25,830 nucleotides of DNA from a virus, in IMG/VR virus record IMGVR_UViG_3300018080_001440, positions 1 to 25,830 of that record, one strand, 5' to 3'. Position numbers and translations under genes: made by a program. Positions 16,206-23,621 of this stretch are shown piece by piece. Each line of letters opens with the position of its first letter. Positions within the stretch are counted from its first letter, which is position 1. The notes under the pieces were generated by a model that saw only the letters and a program-made list of their open reading frames with translations, was not told the origin of the DNA and did no database searches.

Positions 16206-16378
16206 TAGACGGGACTACCACATTTTGAGCAGTAACTGGCTTTAGCAGGTAGTTTGGTTCCACATGCTGTGCAGAAGATACCTGCGGCTTTATTGACCTT
16301 TTTGGCTTCTTTGATAGGCATTTTAGCCTTACCAAAGGTATAGTTAGTATTGTTTTTTTCACCACATTTAAGCATCAT
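16205..16378 (-). CDS. 57-aa zinc-ribbon protein
   Basis: A short gene read directly from the minus strand: start MMLKCGEKNNTNYTFGKAKM, end FCTACGTKLPAKASYCSKCG followed by SPV and TAA. Two CxxC pairs 11 residues apart form a classic zinc-ribbon. ATG at 16378 has AGGAG eight bases upstream (taggagaactgacaatg), and the stop overlaps the next ATG. A longer overlapping reading frame in this stretch (16177-16365) has no such motif or binding site and is not the gene. Role unknown; the 146-aa protein downstream of 20789 carries a similar ribbon. Confidence 0.85.
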   Translation of the reverse strand: MMLKCGEKNNTNYTFGKAKMPIKEAKKVNKAAGIFCTACGTKLPAKASYCSKCGSPV

Positions 16379-16417
16379 TGTCAGTTCTCCTAATAATATT
16401 AGATATTCTTTTATTTA

Positions 16418-16452
16418 AATAAACTTAGAAAATTCCTTTATTTAAGTTTATT
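16418..16452 (-). terminator. AT-only inverted repeat after the 174-aa gene
   Basis: A perfect 10-bp inverted repeat (aataaactta at 16418-16427, taagtttatt at 16443-16452) with a 15-nt loop overlaps the stop of the 174-aa gene. On the minus strand TTTATTT follows. The stem is weak (two G-C pairs), so it may be a leaky terminator or an mRNA-stabilising hairpin between the portal block and the following small genes. Confidence 0.35.
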
Positions 16453-16975
16453 ACCCTTTAACGTGCCGAGGAATATCGATATTCGCTAAATGGCTTAGAT
16501 TATATTCTGGTACTCCCTTTGGAAAAGGAATTCCCCATTTGTCAGACGCATGACTATAAGCAGCGACAACTGTCGAGAAATACTCGCCACTTGGAGCATA
16601 TATCTTTGCTTTTGGGTCATCAGGTAGCTTTTTAACTCCCGCAAAATATCTTTTCTTAAGGTCTTTTGTTACAGCAGGACCAACAACTACGAAATAATCA
16701 GAGTTAGTTGTATAGTCATGTCCCTCAAATCTCATATATGCCTTAGGTCCAATTTCTTTATCAAATTTCTTTTTAAGACCAATTGATTTCTCGTGATATT
16801 TTTCTTTCCAATTAATTCCCCTATCTTTAATTTTCTTACGTCCAGCTTGCTTACAAAGATTATCATATTCTTCTTTGCTCATCTTTAGAATATCTCCAGA
16901 AAAGATAGATGCTTCTATCTTTTTCCTGGCAACCTCGACATCAGATTGTATCTGTTTTAAATTAAATTTTTCCAT
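16451..16975 (-). CDS. Portal-coupled protein of unknown function
   Basis: A 174-aa basic protein whose ATG overlaps the portal stop codon (TAATG), so it is probably translated by re-initiation after the portal. Residues 1-65 are helical and Lys-rich (MEKFNLKQIQSDVEVARKKI, SKEEYDNLCKQAGRKKIKDR). Residues 78-174 look like a compact alpha/beta domain: GPKAYMRFEGHDYTTNSDYF, VVVGPAVTKDLKKRYFAGVK, KIYAPSGEYFSTVVAAYSHA, WGIPFPKGVPEY. I do not recognise the family and see no catalytic motif. Position after the portal suggests a head-assembly or portal-associated part. Confidence 0.72.
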   Translation of the reverse strand: MEKFNLKQIQSDVEVARKKIEASIFSGDILKMSKEEYDNLCKQAGRKKIKDRGINWKEKYHEKSIGLKKKFDKEIGPKAYMRFEGHDYTTNSDYFVVVGPAVTKDLKKRYFAGVKKLPDDPKAKIYAPSGEYFSTVVAAYSHASDKWGIPFPKGVPEYNLSHLANIDIPRHVKG

Positions 16976-19900
16976 TAGACTGTCCCTATTAGTATTAATT
17001 GTCCCATTTTATTAGGCATCTCAATTATATTAACACCTACTTTTCCTTCGTTAGCGACCATGTAATCATAAATTGGATTACTGCTTTCTCCATATCCAGC
17101 TGCATATTTCATAAGAGAGTGTCTGTCATTTGCTGATTTCTTAGATTTAGTAGCTTCTATTATATTTTTAGCGATAACCTCTTTAACGGCATTTGTCTGT
17201 TCTTCAACAGCGTCATCTCTAAATCTTAAAATCCTCCAACCGACATTAGCCAATTTTTGATCTCTAACCATATCTCTCTGTTGAAAATCTTCTCTTTGGT
17301 GCCAAATAGCCCCATCTGTTTCCACTCCAACTCCTATCTGAGGGTAAGCGAAGTCAAGGACAAACGGTCTTTGCTCGCCAGGAACTTTAACTTGGTATTG
17401 AGCAAATAATTCATGAGGAGATGGTATCTGTTGCAAAACTTTTAACATCTGTTGTTCTAGTTTCGTAAATTTTATCATCTGAGGCTGTGGTTGTTCTTGT
17501 TCTTGCTCAGCTCCACCTCCACCTCTCTTAGTTATCTTAGGCATATCGGCTCCAGCCGCAGCTCCCATAGGAGCAGCTCCTCCCATACCCATATCTCCTC
17601 CAGGCATTCCACCAGGTGCTCCACCAGGTGCTCCCCCCATATCTCCACCAGGCATTGCTCCAGCCATGTCGCCTCCAGGCATTCCACCTCCCATGTCGCC
17701 ACCGCCCATGCCCATAGTCCCCAAGTTGCCTCCTCCAGGCATTTGTCCTTGAGGTCCAGCCATAACTTGCTCTTCTCTTATCTTTTCAATCTCAGCATCA
17801 TAATCTAAATCCATCTCCTCGCAAATTGTTTGCATAGAAACTCCACCTTTATCATACCACTGCATAAGGGTTTGTATTTTATTTGTTTTATCTCTCAACT
17901 GCAAATCATTCCAAACCAACTTAGGATACAGATAAACTGTCTCTCCAAGCATTTCAGATTCCGACTCATCAATAAACCCTTGCATCATAGCAATAGGAAG
18001 GAAGATGTGTTTCTCCACCCACTCTTTAAGTTTATTACGCCAGTTATCAAGTCTCCTAATAAGAACCTCAATACCGACTTGGGCAGAGTTGCCCTGGATG
18101 GCTATTTTTCCTCTTCTCATAGTTACAAAAAGGTTATAAGGAACTTCGAAGCAGTAAATTTTGCCACTATATTGTTCCTTAGATATTTCTCGATTAGCAT
18201 ATTTTTTAGATTTAGATTCTAATACAGGGTTTTTGCCTTTAAGACCTTTCGAAATATAGACTACGTATTGTTGAAGATTAGTTGTATATTCGTGTCCAGT
18301 TTTATTAAAATATCTTTTACTGTTTTCTTTTTTATTGCATTCTGATATCTTGACAGTATATCCGCACTTAAAAGCTATCTCCGCGAAATCGTTAGCCAAT
18401 TGAGGACTGGAGGTATAATAAGCTGAATTAGTATTTTTTCTAAATTCATCTATTTTATTGCATTCACATCCGTCACCATTCATCATCGCTTCAATAACTA
18501 TCTCTAAACATTCAGAAGTCAAGTTTTTTATGAATGAAGATAATTTTTTATTTATTGCTCCATGTCCAAAATTAGTTTTAAGATATTCTGCAAGAGCAGG
18601 TTTATATACGGATATGCTCTCGTCATTATCATAATGAGTTTCAAACATATCTTCGAATAGTCCGTCAATATCTTTTCTAGCTTTTCCGAATTTAGATTGG
18701 CCAATTTGAATTGTTGTGCATTTCTGAGTTCTATTTTTTCTTTTTTCTTCTTTAGTCCAACCTTCAGAGACGTAATATCCTATTAATTTACAAAAATCAT
18801 AGATAGTATATTCTTCTTCTCCTATTTCTATAGATTTTTGGTAATCCCCCTCAAATCCATCTACTGTTCCTATGAATTTAGCTCTTTTTTTTACGTTCTT
18901 GGCTTCAATAAAATCATATTTATTTCCATCACGTTTTTGAGAATACATTTTATGATTAGGGGTACATAAGAAATCTATTTTATCGGTTTGAAAATGAATC
19001 ATTTCTCCTTCATAATCATAAACCCACTTCTCTATATATGGATGATATTCCATCTCTTTCGTATCTGGATTATAGCAAGCGATTTTATCATTCTTGTCTA
19101 TTTCGTCGTATTTTTTGAACCCAGAATCGGTTAAAGTGAGAGTCTTTTCGTCCATGCAGTTGTAACCACCCATTTCCCCGTTAAGAATTGCTTGATTAAG
19201 CATTAATCCATCAAGAATTTCTTTTCCGATATGTTCTAATTCTTGAGTAATATTATGGATTTTCCCCGTTGCTCCGTACCACTCATAATCAAAAGCATGG
19301 TGAGTAACGATAGTAAGGTTAGGGTCATTAGCCACAGCACCTAACTGCTGAACAACGTCCTGCAGATCTTCTTCTGTTGCTGGTCTTTTCTCATCTCCAA
19401 CTTTTACTACTCTAACAGGTAAAATTAATCTTTCTGCTATAATCCAGTTAGCTGTCATTATTTTTGTCTTGTAAGCTAGCATAGTAAATAGTCTTTGAAG
19501 CATAGAGACACCGTATGTCCCGTAAGGGCTTGCATTATGTCTGATATGACTTATAGATCTGTCGGAGAGAGGGATGTCTTGACCTGTAGAAATAAGATTT
19601 ATTAATTCTTTAGGAAGGCTTTCATATAAGTCTCTTGGCTCTTTTCTTGAAACAAGCATCTTCAATTCTTCGTCTGGTTTTAAGAAAAACTTAGGATCGT
19701 TTGCGATACTATTTGTTTTTATATCCATATAATCTGGATTTAATATTTTGACGGATTTAAAACCACCATCTGGGTGGTTGCAAGGTTTGCCATCTGGCTT
19801 AACTCCTCCTCCACGACAATGAGGGCAATCTATTTCTAAGAAAGGAAAAACATCTCCTAGCAAGAAATATTCATGACTTATCTCGTTAAGTCTTTCCGCT

Positions 19901-20331
19901 AATTCTAATTTATCTACAGCTCGTTCGAAATACTTTAAGATCTTTTTCTTTTTGCATTCGAGTTTAAAGCCATTCATACTAAAATTACTATAAAAATCTA
20001 CTCCTGCAGCTACTTTAGGTTCATTCATATAGTAGAACCTTGACCATTGGTAAATTTCCCTTCTCTTACTAGCTATCTGCCAGTTCTGAGGAGTGTGTAA
20101 TGGAGAGAAGAACATAGGCTGAGCCCATACTGCATTAGCTCCTGAACCTGCGAATTGAGCATTCTTAGTTATAGGTACGTTTACATTATGAGATGTTGCA
20201 TATCTCTTGCTTATGACATCAGCAGCTTTTACAGCAGGAGTATCCATGCTGTAGGCTCCTGTAGCGGCTGTTTTTCTTCTTATAGTTTCAGGAGAATTGT
20301 CTATTTTCATTTTTATAGGTTTTAATGCCAT
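16975..20331 (-). CDS. Portal protein with intein and C-terminal DUF559/Vsr-like nuclease domain
   Basis: An 1118-aa ORF (761 after intein removal). Residues 70-391 plus 749-850 are portal-like: the WQIASKRREIYQWSRFYYMN helix, YFLLGDVFPFLEIDCPHC with a possible zinc knuckle (C169, C172, C184, H186), ILNPDYMDIK, HIRHNASPYGTYGVSML, NWIIAERLILPVRVVKVGD and the conserved GEMGGYN/SAQVGIEVL stem region where the intein sits. Residues 858-940 are a Met/Gly/Pro-rich linker. Residues 950-1062 read as a DUF559/Vsr-type PD-(D/E)XK domain: TKLEQQML (E959), FVLDFAYP (D993), VGVETDGAIWH (E1004, D1006, H1011), RDMVRDQKLANVGWRILRF. The portal forms the dodecameric DNA entry ring at one capsid vertex. A nuclease on it is unusual. 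ATG has AAAAGGA upstream; the stop overlaps the next gene. Confidence 0.82.
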   Translation of the reverse strand: MALKPIKMKIDNSPETIRRKTAATGAYSMDTPAVKAADVISKRYATSHNVNVPITKNAQFAGSGANAVWAQPMFFSPLHTPQNWQIASKRREIYQWSRFYYMNEPKVAAGVDFYSNFSMNGFKLECKKKKILKYFERAVDKLELAERLNEISHEYFLLGDVFPFLEIDCPHCRGGGVKPDGKPCNHPDGGFKSVKILNPDYMDIKTNSIANDPKFFLKPDEELKMLVSRKEPRDLYESLPKELINLISTGQDIPLSDRSISHIRHNASPYGTYGVSMLQRLFTMLAYKTKIMTANWIIAERLILPVRVVKVGDEKRPATEEDLQDVVQQLGAVANDPNLTIVTHHAFDYEWYGATGKIHNITQELEHIGKEILDGLMLNQAILNGEMGGYNCMDEKTLTLTDSGFKKYDEIDKNDKIACYNPDTKEMEYHPYIEKWVYDYEGEMIHFQTDKIDFLCTPNHKMYSQKRDGNKYDFIEAKNVKKRAKFIGTVDGFEGDYQKSIEIGEEEYTIYDFCKLIGYYVSEGWTKEEKRKNRTQKCTTIQIGQSKFGKARKDIDGLFEDMFETHYDNDESISVYKPALAEYLKTNFGHGAINKKLSSFIKNLTSECLEIVIEAMMNGDGCECNKIDEFRKNTNSAYYTSSPQLANDFAEIAFKCGYTVKISECNKKENSKRYFNKTGHEYTTNLQQYVVYISKGLKGKNPVLESKSKKYANREISKEQYSGKIYCFEVPYNLFVTMRRGKIAIQGNSAQVGIEVLIRRLDNWRNKLKEWVEKHIFLPIAMMQGFIDESESEMLGETVYLYPKLVWNDLQLRDKTNKIQTLMQWYDKGGVSMQTICEEMDLDYDAEIEKIREEQVMAGPQGQMPGGGNLGTMGMGGGDMGGGMPGGDMAGAMPGGDMGGAPGGAPGGMPGGDMGMGGAAPMGAAAGADMPKITKRGGGGAEQEQEQPQPQMIKFTKLEQQMLKVLQQIPSPHELFAQYQVKVPGEQRPFVLDFAYPQIGVGVETDGAIWHQREDFQQRDMVRDQKLANVGWRILRFRDDAVEEQTNAVKEVIAKNIIEATKSKKSANDRHSLMKYAAGYGESSNPIYDYMVANEGKVGVNIIEMPNKMGQLILIGTV
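17146..17484 (-). other. DUF559/Vsr-like nuclease domain at the portal C-terminus
   Basis: These bases encode residues 950-1062 of the portal ORF. Order and spacing match the DUF559/Vsr group of restriction-endonuclease folds: an N-terminal Glu (E959), D993 in LDFAYP, the E-x-D of VETDG, a nearby His, an R-D-x-x-L helix and a final strand WRILRF. All the acidic residues expected for metal binding are present, so it may be active. It is in frame with the portal, with no stop or internal start with a good binding site in between. Confidence 0.75.
17512..17760 (-). repeat. Met/Gly/Pro-rich linker repeats in the portal protein
   Basis: Residues about 858-940 repeat short units such as MPGGDM, GGAPGGAP and MGGGDMGGG, then turn into an EQEQEQPQPQ stretch. 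The tract is low-complexity and probably disordered. It tethers the nuclease-like domain to the portal core and gives it reach. Confidence 0.85.
18088..19158 (-). mobile_element. LAGLIDADG intein in the portal protein
   Basis: A 357-residue in-frame insertion, residues 392-748. It begins CMDEKTLTLTDSGFKKYDEI (block A), has block B DFLCTPNHKMY, endonuclease motifs KLIGYYVSEGW and VIEAMMNGDGC, block F KIYCFEVPYNLFVTMRRG, and ends IAIQGN followed by Ser as the +1 nucleophile. The penultimate position is Gly rather than His. Excision joins NGEMGGYN to SAQVGIEVLIRR and restores the portal core. It shares architecture but little sequence with the intein at 13520-14698, so this is not a recent copy of it. 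Confidence 0.95.
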
Positions 20332-20348
20332 ATCTTCTTTCCTTTTAT

Positions 20349-20789
20349 TTAACCGTCAATTGCTAAGTCGAGACAAGATTTAGAAACCTCGTCTACACAT
20401 TCATCGACATTTCTTCTTTTTTTTCTTTTTATCACTTCACTAGGATCTACACATTGTAGAATTTCGTCTGATTCGTAAGGAACTAAATTCGGGTCGACGT
20501 CTTTTTCTTTAGGGTCGTCAACATCGGATTCTTTTTGTATAGACGCTGCTCTATTTAGGTTAACCCCTTTTTGGAATTGCATAGGATTGGATTGAGGATT
20601 AGCACTCCAAGGGTTGTATTGTCTACCCTTGTCTTGAACTTTACGCTGAAAGGCTTGTCCTACGTTTTGCTGGTTGTTGCCGCAATTTGGGCAAGAGAAA
20701 TCTTTATCACCTAAATTGCTTCCACATTGCGTGCATGTCCTTTGGGCTTGAGTTCCGCTATCTTTAGAGTCTAAGACTAGTTCTTTCAT
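20349..20789 (-). CDS. Zinc-ribbon protein, possibly the C-terminal part of a frameshifted fusion
   Basis: A 146-aa protein with a zinc ribbon at residues 19-36 (TCTQCGSNLGDKDFSCPNCG; C19, C22, C33, C36). Next come a middle region with AFQRKVQDKGRQYNPWSANP, an acidic stretch, and a C-terminal charged segment with a basic KRKKRR followed by NVDECVDEVSKSC. The ATG at 20789 has no convincing ribosome binding site. The frame stays open upstream of that ATG (LAFNENPKKEKDPFE) back to the A10 run at 20836-20845, where a -1 shift from the preceding gene would enter it. So this may be expressed as the tail of a 574-aa fusion rather than alone. It lies 18 bp upstream of the portal gene. Function unknown; zinc ribbons recur in several head-region proteins here. 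Confidence 0.72.
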   Translation of the reverse strand: MKELVLDSKDSGTQAQRTCTQCGSNLGDKDFSCPNCGNNQQNVGQAFQRKVQDKGRQYNPWSANPQSNPMQFQKGVNLNRAASIQKESDVDDPKEKDVDPNLVPYESDEILQCVDPSEVIKRKKRRNVDECVDEVSKSCLDLAIDG

Positions 20790-20830
20790 TTCGAACGGAT
20801 CTTTTTCTTTTTTAGGATTTTCGTTAAACG

Positions 20831-22072
20831 CTAGCTTTTTTTTTTAGATGAAGCTTCCTTCCAATTGAAAGGTTTGCTTCTATTTACATCTGGTCCACCC
20901 TCTACATCCCCAGCAGCTCTTGCGGCCTGAAGACGAGATTCAGTTGAGCCATACTCAGGAGGAGTAGCTCTTCTTAATTGACCAGGTTTTAATTGGTAGT
21001 TATTTGTTTCAGGTATATTGTGGTCAACTTCAAATCTTTTGTTAATATAGCCACCAACCCAATTGCCTTCTTTGTCTCTATAAGGACGAGAGTACTTATC
21101 CATAACAGCACCCCTCCAAATAGCTTCGTAGTCAACATCCCAAACATTATCAAAAGTTAGACCGAACCCTTTATTTCTTTCGACAATATGCCAATCAGAT
21201 ACTGGCTGACGATAGAAAGGGTCGAATCTCTTACTTTCTGGTCCATACATAATAACGCCTGTGTCCATAGTTTTTTGTTGTGCTGTTTTTAAATTGAACT
21301 TTTTAGATTTTGCTATTTTTTTTACATGCTCTTCCGCAAGTTTTTTGATAATTTCATTGGTGCTACCGACTGTTTGGAAGACTCCTTGGACAGCATTAGG
21401 GTCAACTTCTTTAATATTAGAGTCTAGTCTGTCATATATTTCTCCGGCTAAAATATCAATATTATCTATTTGTGTATCATCACCAACTGCTTCTATAAAT
21501 TGAGTTGCTAATTCGTCGACGTCTTCTAGGTACTCTGAAGAGGCATTCTGTTTTACGAAATCAATTACTTTAATAGTCCCGTCTTGCTCATATGCCAAGT
21601 CTTTCAAAAACTGTGTAAATTGTTCTCTATTTAGACCGTCTGCTATCATGTCTTGCTCGGCGTTAAATCGGTCTTCTCCAAGTTCTGGAGTATCGTTAAA
21701 ACTATCAGCACCGAATGGAGCGACAGGAGGCTGTCCGAATTGTGCCTGCTTATTTAAATTAAATGCTTTTATTTCTTTTCTATTTTTAGTCATAGCTCCG
21801 GTTTCCATATTTTGAGTTTCATTTAGATTATTAATAACTTGTTGAGTTTGTTGTTCCTGCTGGTTTATAGAGACTTCATTCAATCGCAATTCGACTTCAG
21901 CCATTTCGTTAGATATTTTACTTAATCTAACTTGAGTATCCATGATGATAGCTTTCGATTGGTTTATTTGAGAGCTAGCATCTTGAGGATCAACGGCTGT
22001 GAGTTGGGGAACACCTGTCTCCAACTCTATTAGTCCATTTCCAAAACTTTGCTGAATACCATTAACATTCAT
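20831..22072 (-). CDS. Structural-region protein with N-terminal coiled coil
   Basis: A 413-aa protein. Residues 33-95 are a likely coiled coil (SQINQSKAIIMDTQVRLSKI then Gln/Glu/Asn-rich heptads). Residues 130-240 are acidic helices. Residues about 270-375 form the best-ordered part: TGVIMYGPESKRFDPFYRQP, VSDWHIVERNKGFGL, YEAIWRGAVMDKYSRPYRDK, EGNWVGGYINKRFEVDHNIP. I recall similar unnamed proteins in uncultured phages but cannot assign a role. The last residues KEASSKKKS run into the A10 tract. The start overlaps the end of the previous gene by 11 bp, so translation is coupled. A head-completion, neck or core protein is possible. Confidence 0.78.
   Translation of the reverse strand: MNVNGIQQSFGNGLIELETGVPQLTAVDPQDASSQINQSKAIIMDTQVRLSKISNEMAEVELRLNEVSINQQEQQTQQVINNLNETQNMETGAMTKNRKEIKAFNLNKQAQFGQPPVAPFGADSFNDTPELGEDRFNAEQDMIADGLNREQFTQFLKDLAYEQDGTIKVIDFVKQNASSEYLEDVDELATQFIEAVGDDTQIDNIDILAGEIYDRLDSNIKEVDPNAVQGVFQTVGSTNEIIKKLAEEHVKKIAKSKKFNLKTAQQKTMDTGVIMYGPESKRFDPFYRQPVSDWHIVERNKGFGLTFDNVWDVDYEAIWRGAVMDKYSRPYRDKEGNWVGGYINKRFEVDHNIPETNNYQLKPGQLRRATPPEYGSTESRLQAARAAGDVEGGPDVNRSKPFNWKEASSKKKS
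20836..20845 (-). other. A10 slippery run, candidate -1 frameshift site
   Basis: On the minus strand the 413-aa gene ends TCT AAA AAA AAA AGC TAG. The A run allows A-AAA-AAA slippage one base back, which avoids the TAG two codons later and enters the open frame AAG CTA GCG TTT AAC that leads into the zinc-ribbon gene. A one-base homopolymer error in the assembly would look the same. Confidence 0.45.
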
Positions 22073-22880
22073 CAGATTCCATATTCTCCATCAAGCTATC
22101 AAAGAACCTATTCGTTACTTCACTACTCTTAAGTGACTTGCCATTAGATCTCCAAGATTCGTCAACTTCTGCTCTCTTTTTAGATACTTCTTCAGAGATT
22201 CTCTCTCCTCCAGTCTTTTCAGGTATTCTTTCAAAATCGCCAGAATCAAAAATACTCATATTGTTCTGGGATGCTCTGAAGTCAGTGCTTTCCACATTTC
22301 CAGTACCTGTACGATGAACGGAAGAAGCGTTTGTTTGTCCTTGATTCTGCAAGATATCTACTAAATTATCCATTCTCTCTTGTTCTGAGGTTCTTCTATT
22401 TGTAGCGATTCGCTCGCTTACAATTTCTTTCTCAGTTTTCTCTCCTATTTTTGAAGATTCTCTTGCGTTGCTCCAAGGATCAAAAATACTATTAGAGATA
22501 GGCATCTTTAATTGCTTACCAGAGCCTCCTGTATCAGTGATAGCGTCAGCATTTGCAGATATAATACTGCTACCATTAGATGTCATAGGGTCAAATCCTG
22601 AAAGACTTCTGCTCTTTTGCTCTTCTGATAATTTCGCTAAATGGTCAGAGCCGCTTCTTCTTTCGTTATCCATAGCTTTAGATATTTTTTCAGCGATATT
22701 GGCATCTCTTGTTAGATCGCCTTCACCAAAAAAACTATTAGATATACTTTGAGAACTGGTTGTTCTTAAGTTACCTTCTGAAGCTCTAGTGTTAGTCTTC
22801 TGTACCTCTGCTACTTTGTCAGGTGTTTCTGGCATAGTAAAAAGGTCGAAGCTAGTATTTTGTTTTGTTTTACGAAGCAT
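22062..22880 (-). CDS. Hydrophilic, probably disordered protein upstream of portal
   Basis: A 272-aa protein with little hydrophobic core: Ser, Asn, Glu, Arg and Lys dominate. Short recurring pieces such as SNSFFGEGD, SNSIFDPWS and MSIFDSGDF (small polar residues, then an aromatic pair and acid) are spaced by 60-110 residues and may be short linear binding motifs. Three Arg/Glu helical stretches (ERIATNRRTSEQERMDNL, GGERISEEVSKKRAEV) separate them. The ATG follows the previous stop by one base, with GGGAG upstream. There is no recognised domain. An assembly factor or scaffold accessory is possible, but this is inferred only from position. Confidence 0.7.
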   Translation of the reverse strand: MLRKTKQNTSFDLFTMPETPDKVAEVQKTNTRASEGNLRTTSSQSISNSFFGEGDLTRDANIAEKISKAMDNERRSGSDHLAKLSEEQKSRSLSGFDPMTSNGSSIISANADAITDTGGSGKQLKMPISNSIFDPWSNARESSKIGEKTEKEIVSERIATNRRTSEQERMDNLVDILQNQGQTNASSVHRTGTGNVESTDFRASQNNMSIFDSGDFERIPEKTGGERISEEVSKKRAEVDESWRSNGKSLKSSEVTNRFFDSLMENMESDEC

Positions 22881-22883
22881 TAT

Positions 22884-23585
22884 TTATTCTCCCATTATCT
22901 TTTTTAACTTTTCCATTAGTATATCGTCTTTTGATGCTGTTATCATCTCTCTTTGAGAGAATGCTGATACAGGTGTTTCTCTCTTAATCTCTTTCTTTCC
23001 TCCAGAACCGGATGGGCTTCCATAGACCTCGTCTAGATTATCTCTAACCATACTATCATCGCCTTCTTCTTCTTTCTTTGCAGAAGTAAGGTTAATCAAC
23101 CACTTTCCTTCTGAGCGTTCTGCTCCATTAAAGTTAAGATTAAACTGACTATTGATATCTTGAACTATTTTACTAAGCTCCTCGGTTTCAACTGTTTTGA
23201 TATTACCCATTTTATCGGGGTAATGCCTGTCAGGTATCTCGACCTTAATGTCTTTTGTTCCGTCTGGAGATACGCTTTCTTTAACAAATTTCTTTTTGAA
23301 TTCTTCTAAACGCCTTCCAGGATAACCGAATCTCTCAAGTGTTTTGAAGATGTAATCTGTTAACGTTGGTCTGTTATCATCAGGAATTCCATGAAGCCCC
23401 ACTTCGGGAGCCTCTGGAACTGCTTCTGGAACTTCTGGTATGTCAGGCAAATCATTACCCATGTCCTCAGGAGGGATTTCCTCTGGGGTAAGTTGTGGCT
23501 CACCGTCATTAAACCCCGGTGACGTTGGGGTAGAAATGACTTGCGAGACCATTAAGCGTGTTTTACCAGTGGGTACTATCGCCAT
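22884..23585 (-). CDS. Acidic/Pro-rich N-terminus plus small domain, unknown function
   Basis: A 233-aa protein with a good binding site (cggag, six bases, ATG). Residues 20-65 are acidic and Pro-rich (PQLTPEEIPPEDMGNDLPDI, VPEAPEVGLHG), likely extended. Residues 70-165 look folded: TLTDYIFKTLERFGYPGRRL, EEFKKKFVKE, VEIPDRHYPDKMGN, SKIVQDINSQFNLNFNGAER, GKWLINLTSAKK. The remainder is charged and ends in a Lys-rich helix (DDILMEKLKKIMGE). No family recognised. Its stop lies four bases before the next ATG. Confidence 0.72.
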   Translation of the reverse strand: MAIVPTGKTRLMVSQVISTPTSPGFNDGEPQLTPEEIPPEDMGNDLPDIPEVPEAVPEAPEVGLHGIPDDNRPTLTDYIFKTLERFGYPGRRLEEFKKKFVKESVSPDGTKDIKVEIPDRHYPDKMGNIKTVETEELSKIVQDINSQFNLNFNGAERSEGKWLINLTSAKKEEEGDDSMVRDNLDEVYGSPSGSGGKKEIKRETPVSAFSQREMITASKDDILMEKLKKIMGE

Positions 23586-23621
23586 AATAAACTCCGTTCT
23601 TTAATAGTTATAAATAAGATA

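Noticed and set aside
16177-16365. A 62-aa minus-strand frame overlapping the zinc-ribbon gene
   Set aside because: It has no ribosome binding site and no motif, while the other frame has AGGAG, two CxxC pairs and stop/start coupling.
20831-20833. Stop-codon reassignment (TAG read through) in this phage
   Set aside because: Genes here end with TAA, TGA and TAG at sensible places, and no long gene needs an internal stop to be read through; the only anomaly near a TAG is explained better by the A10 run.
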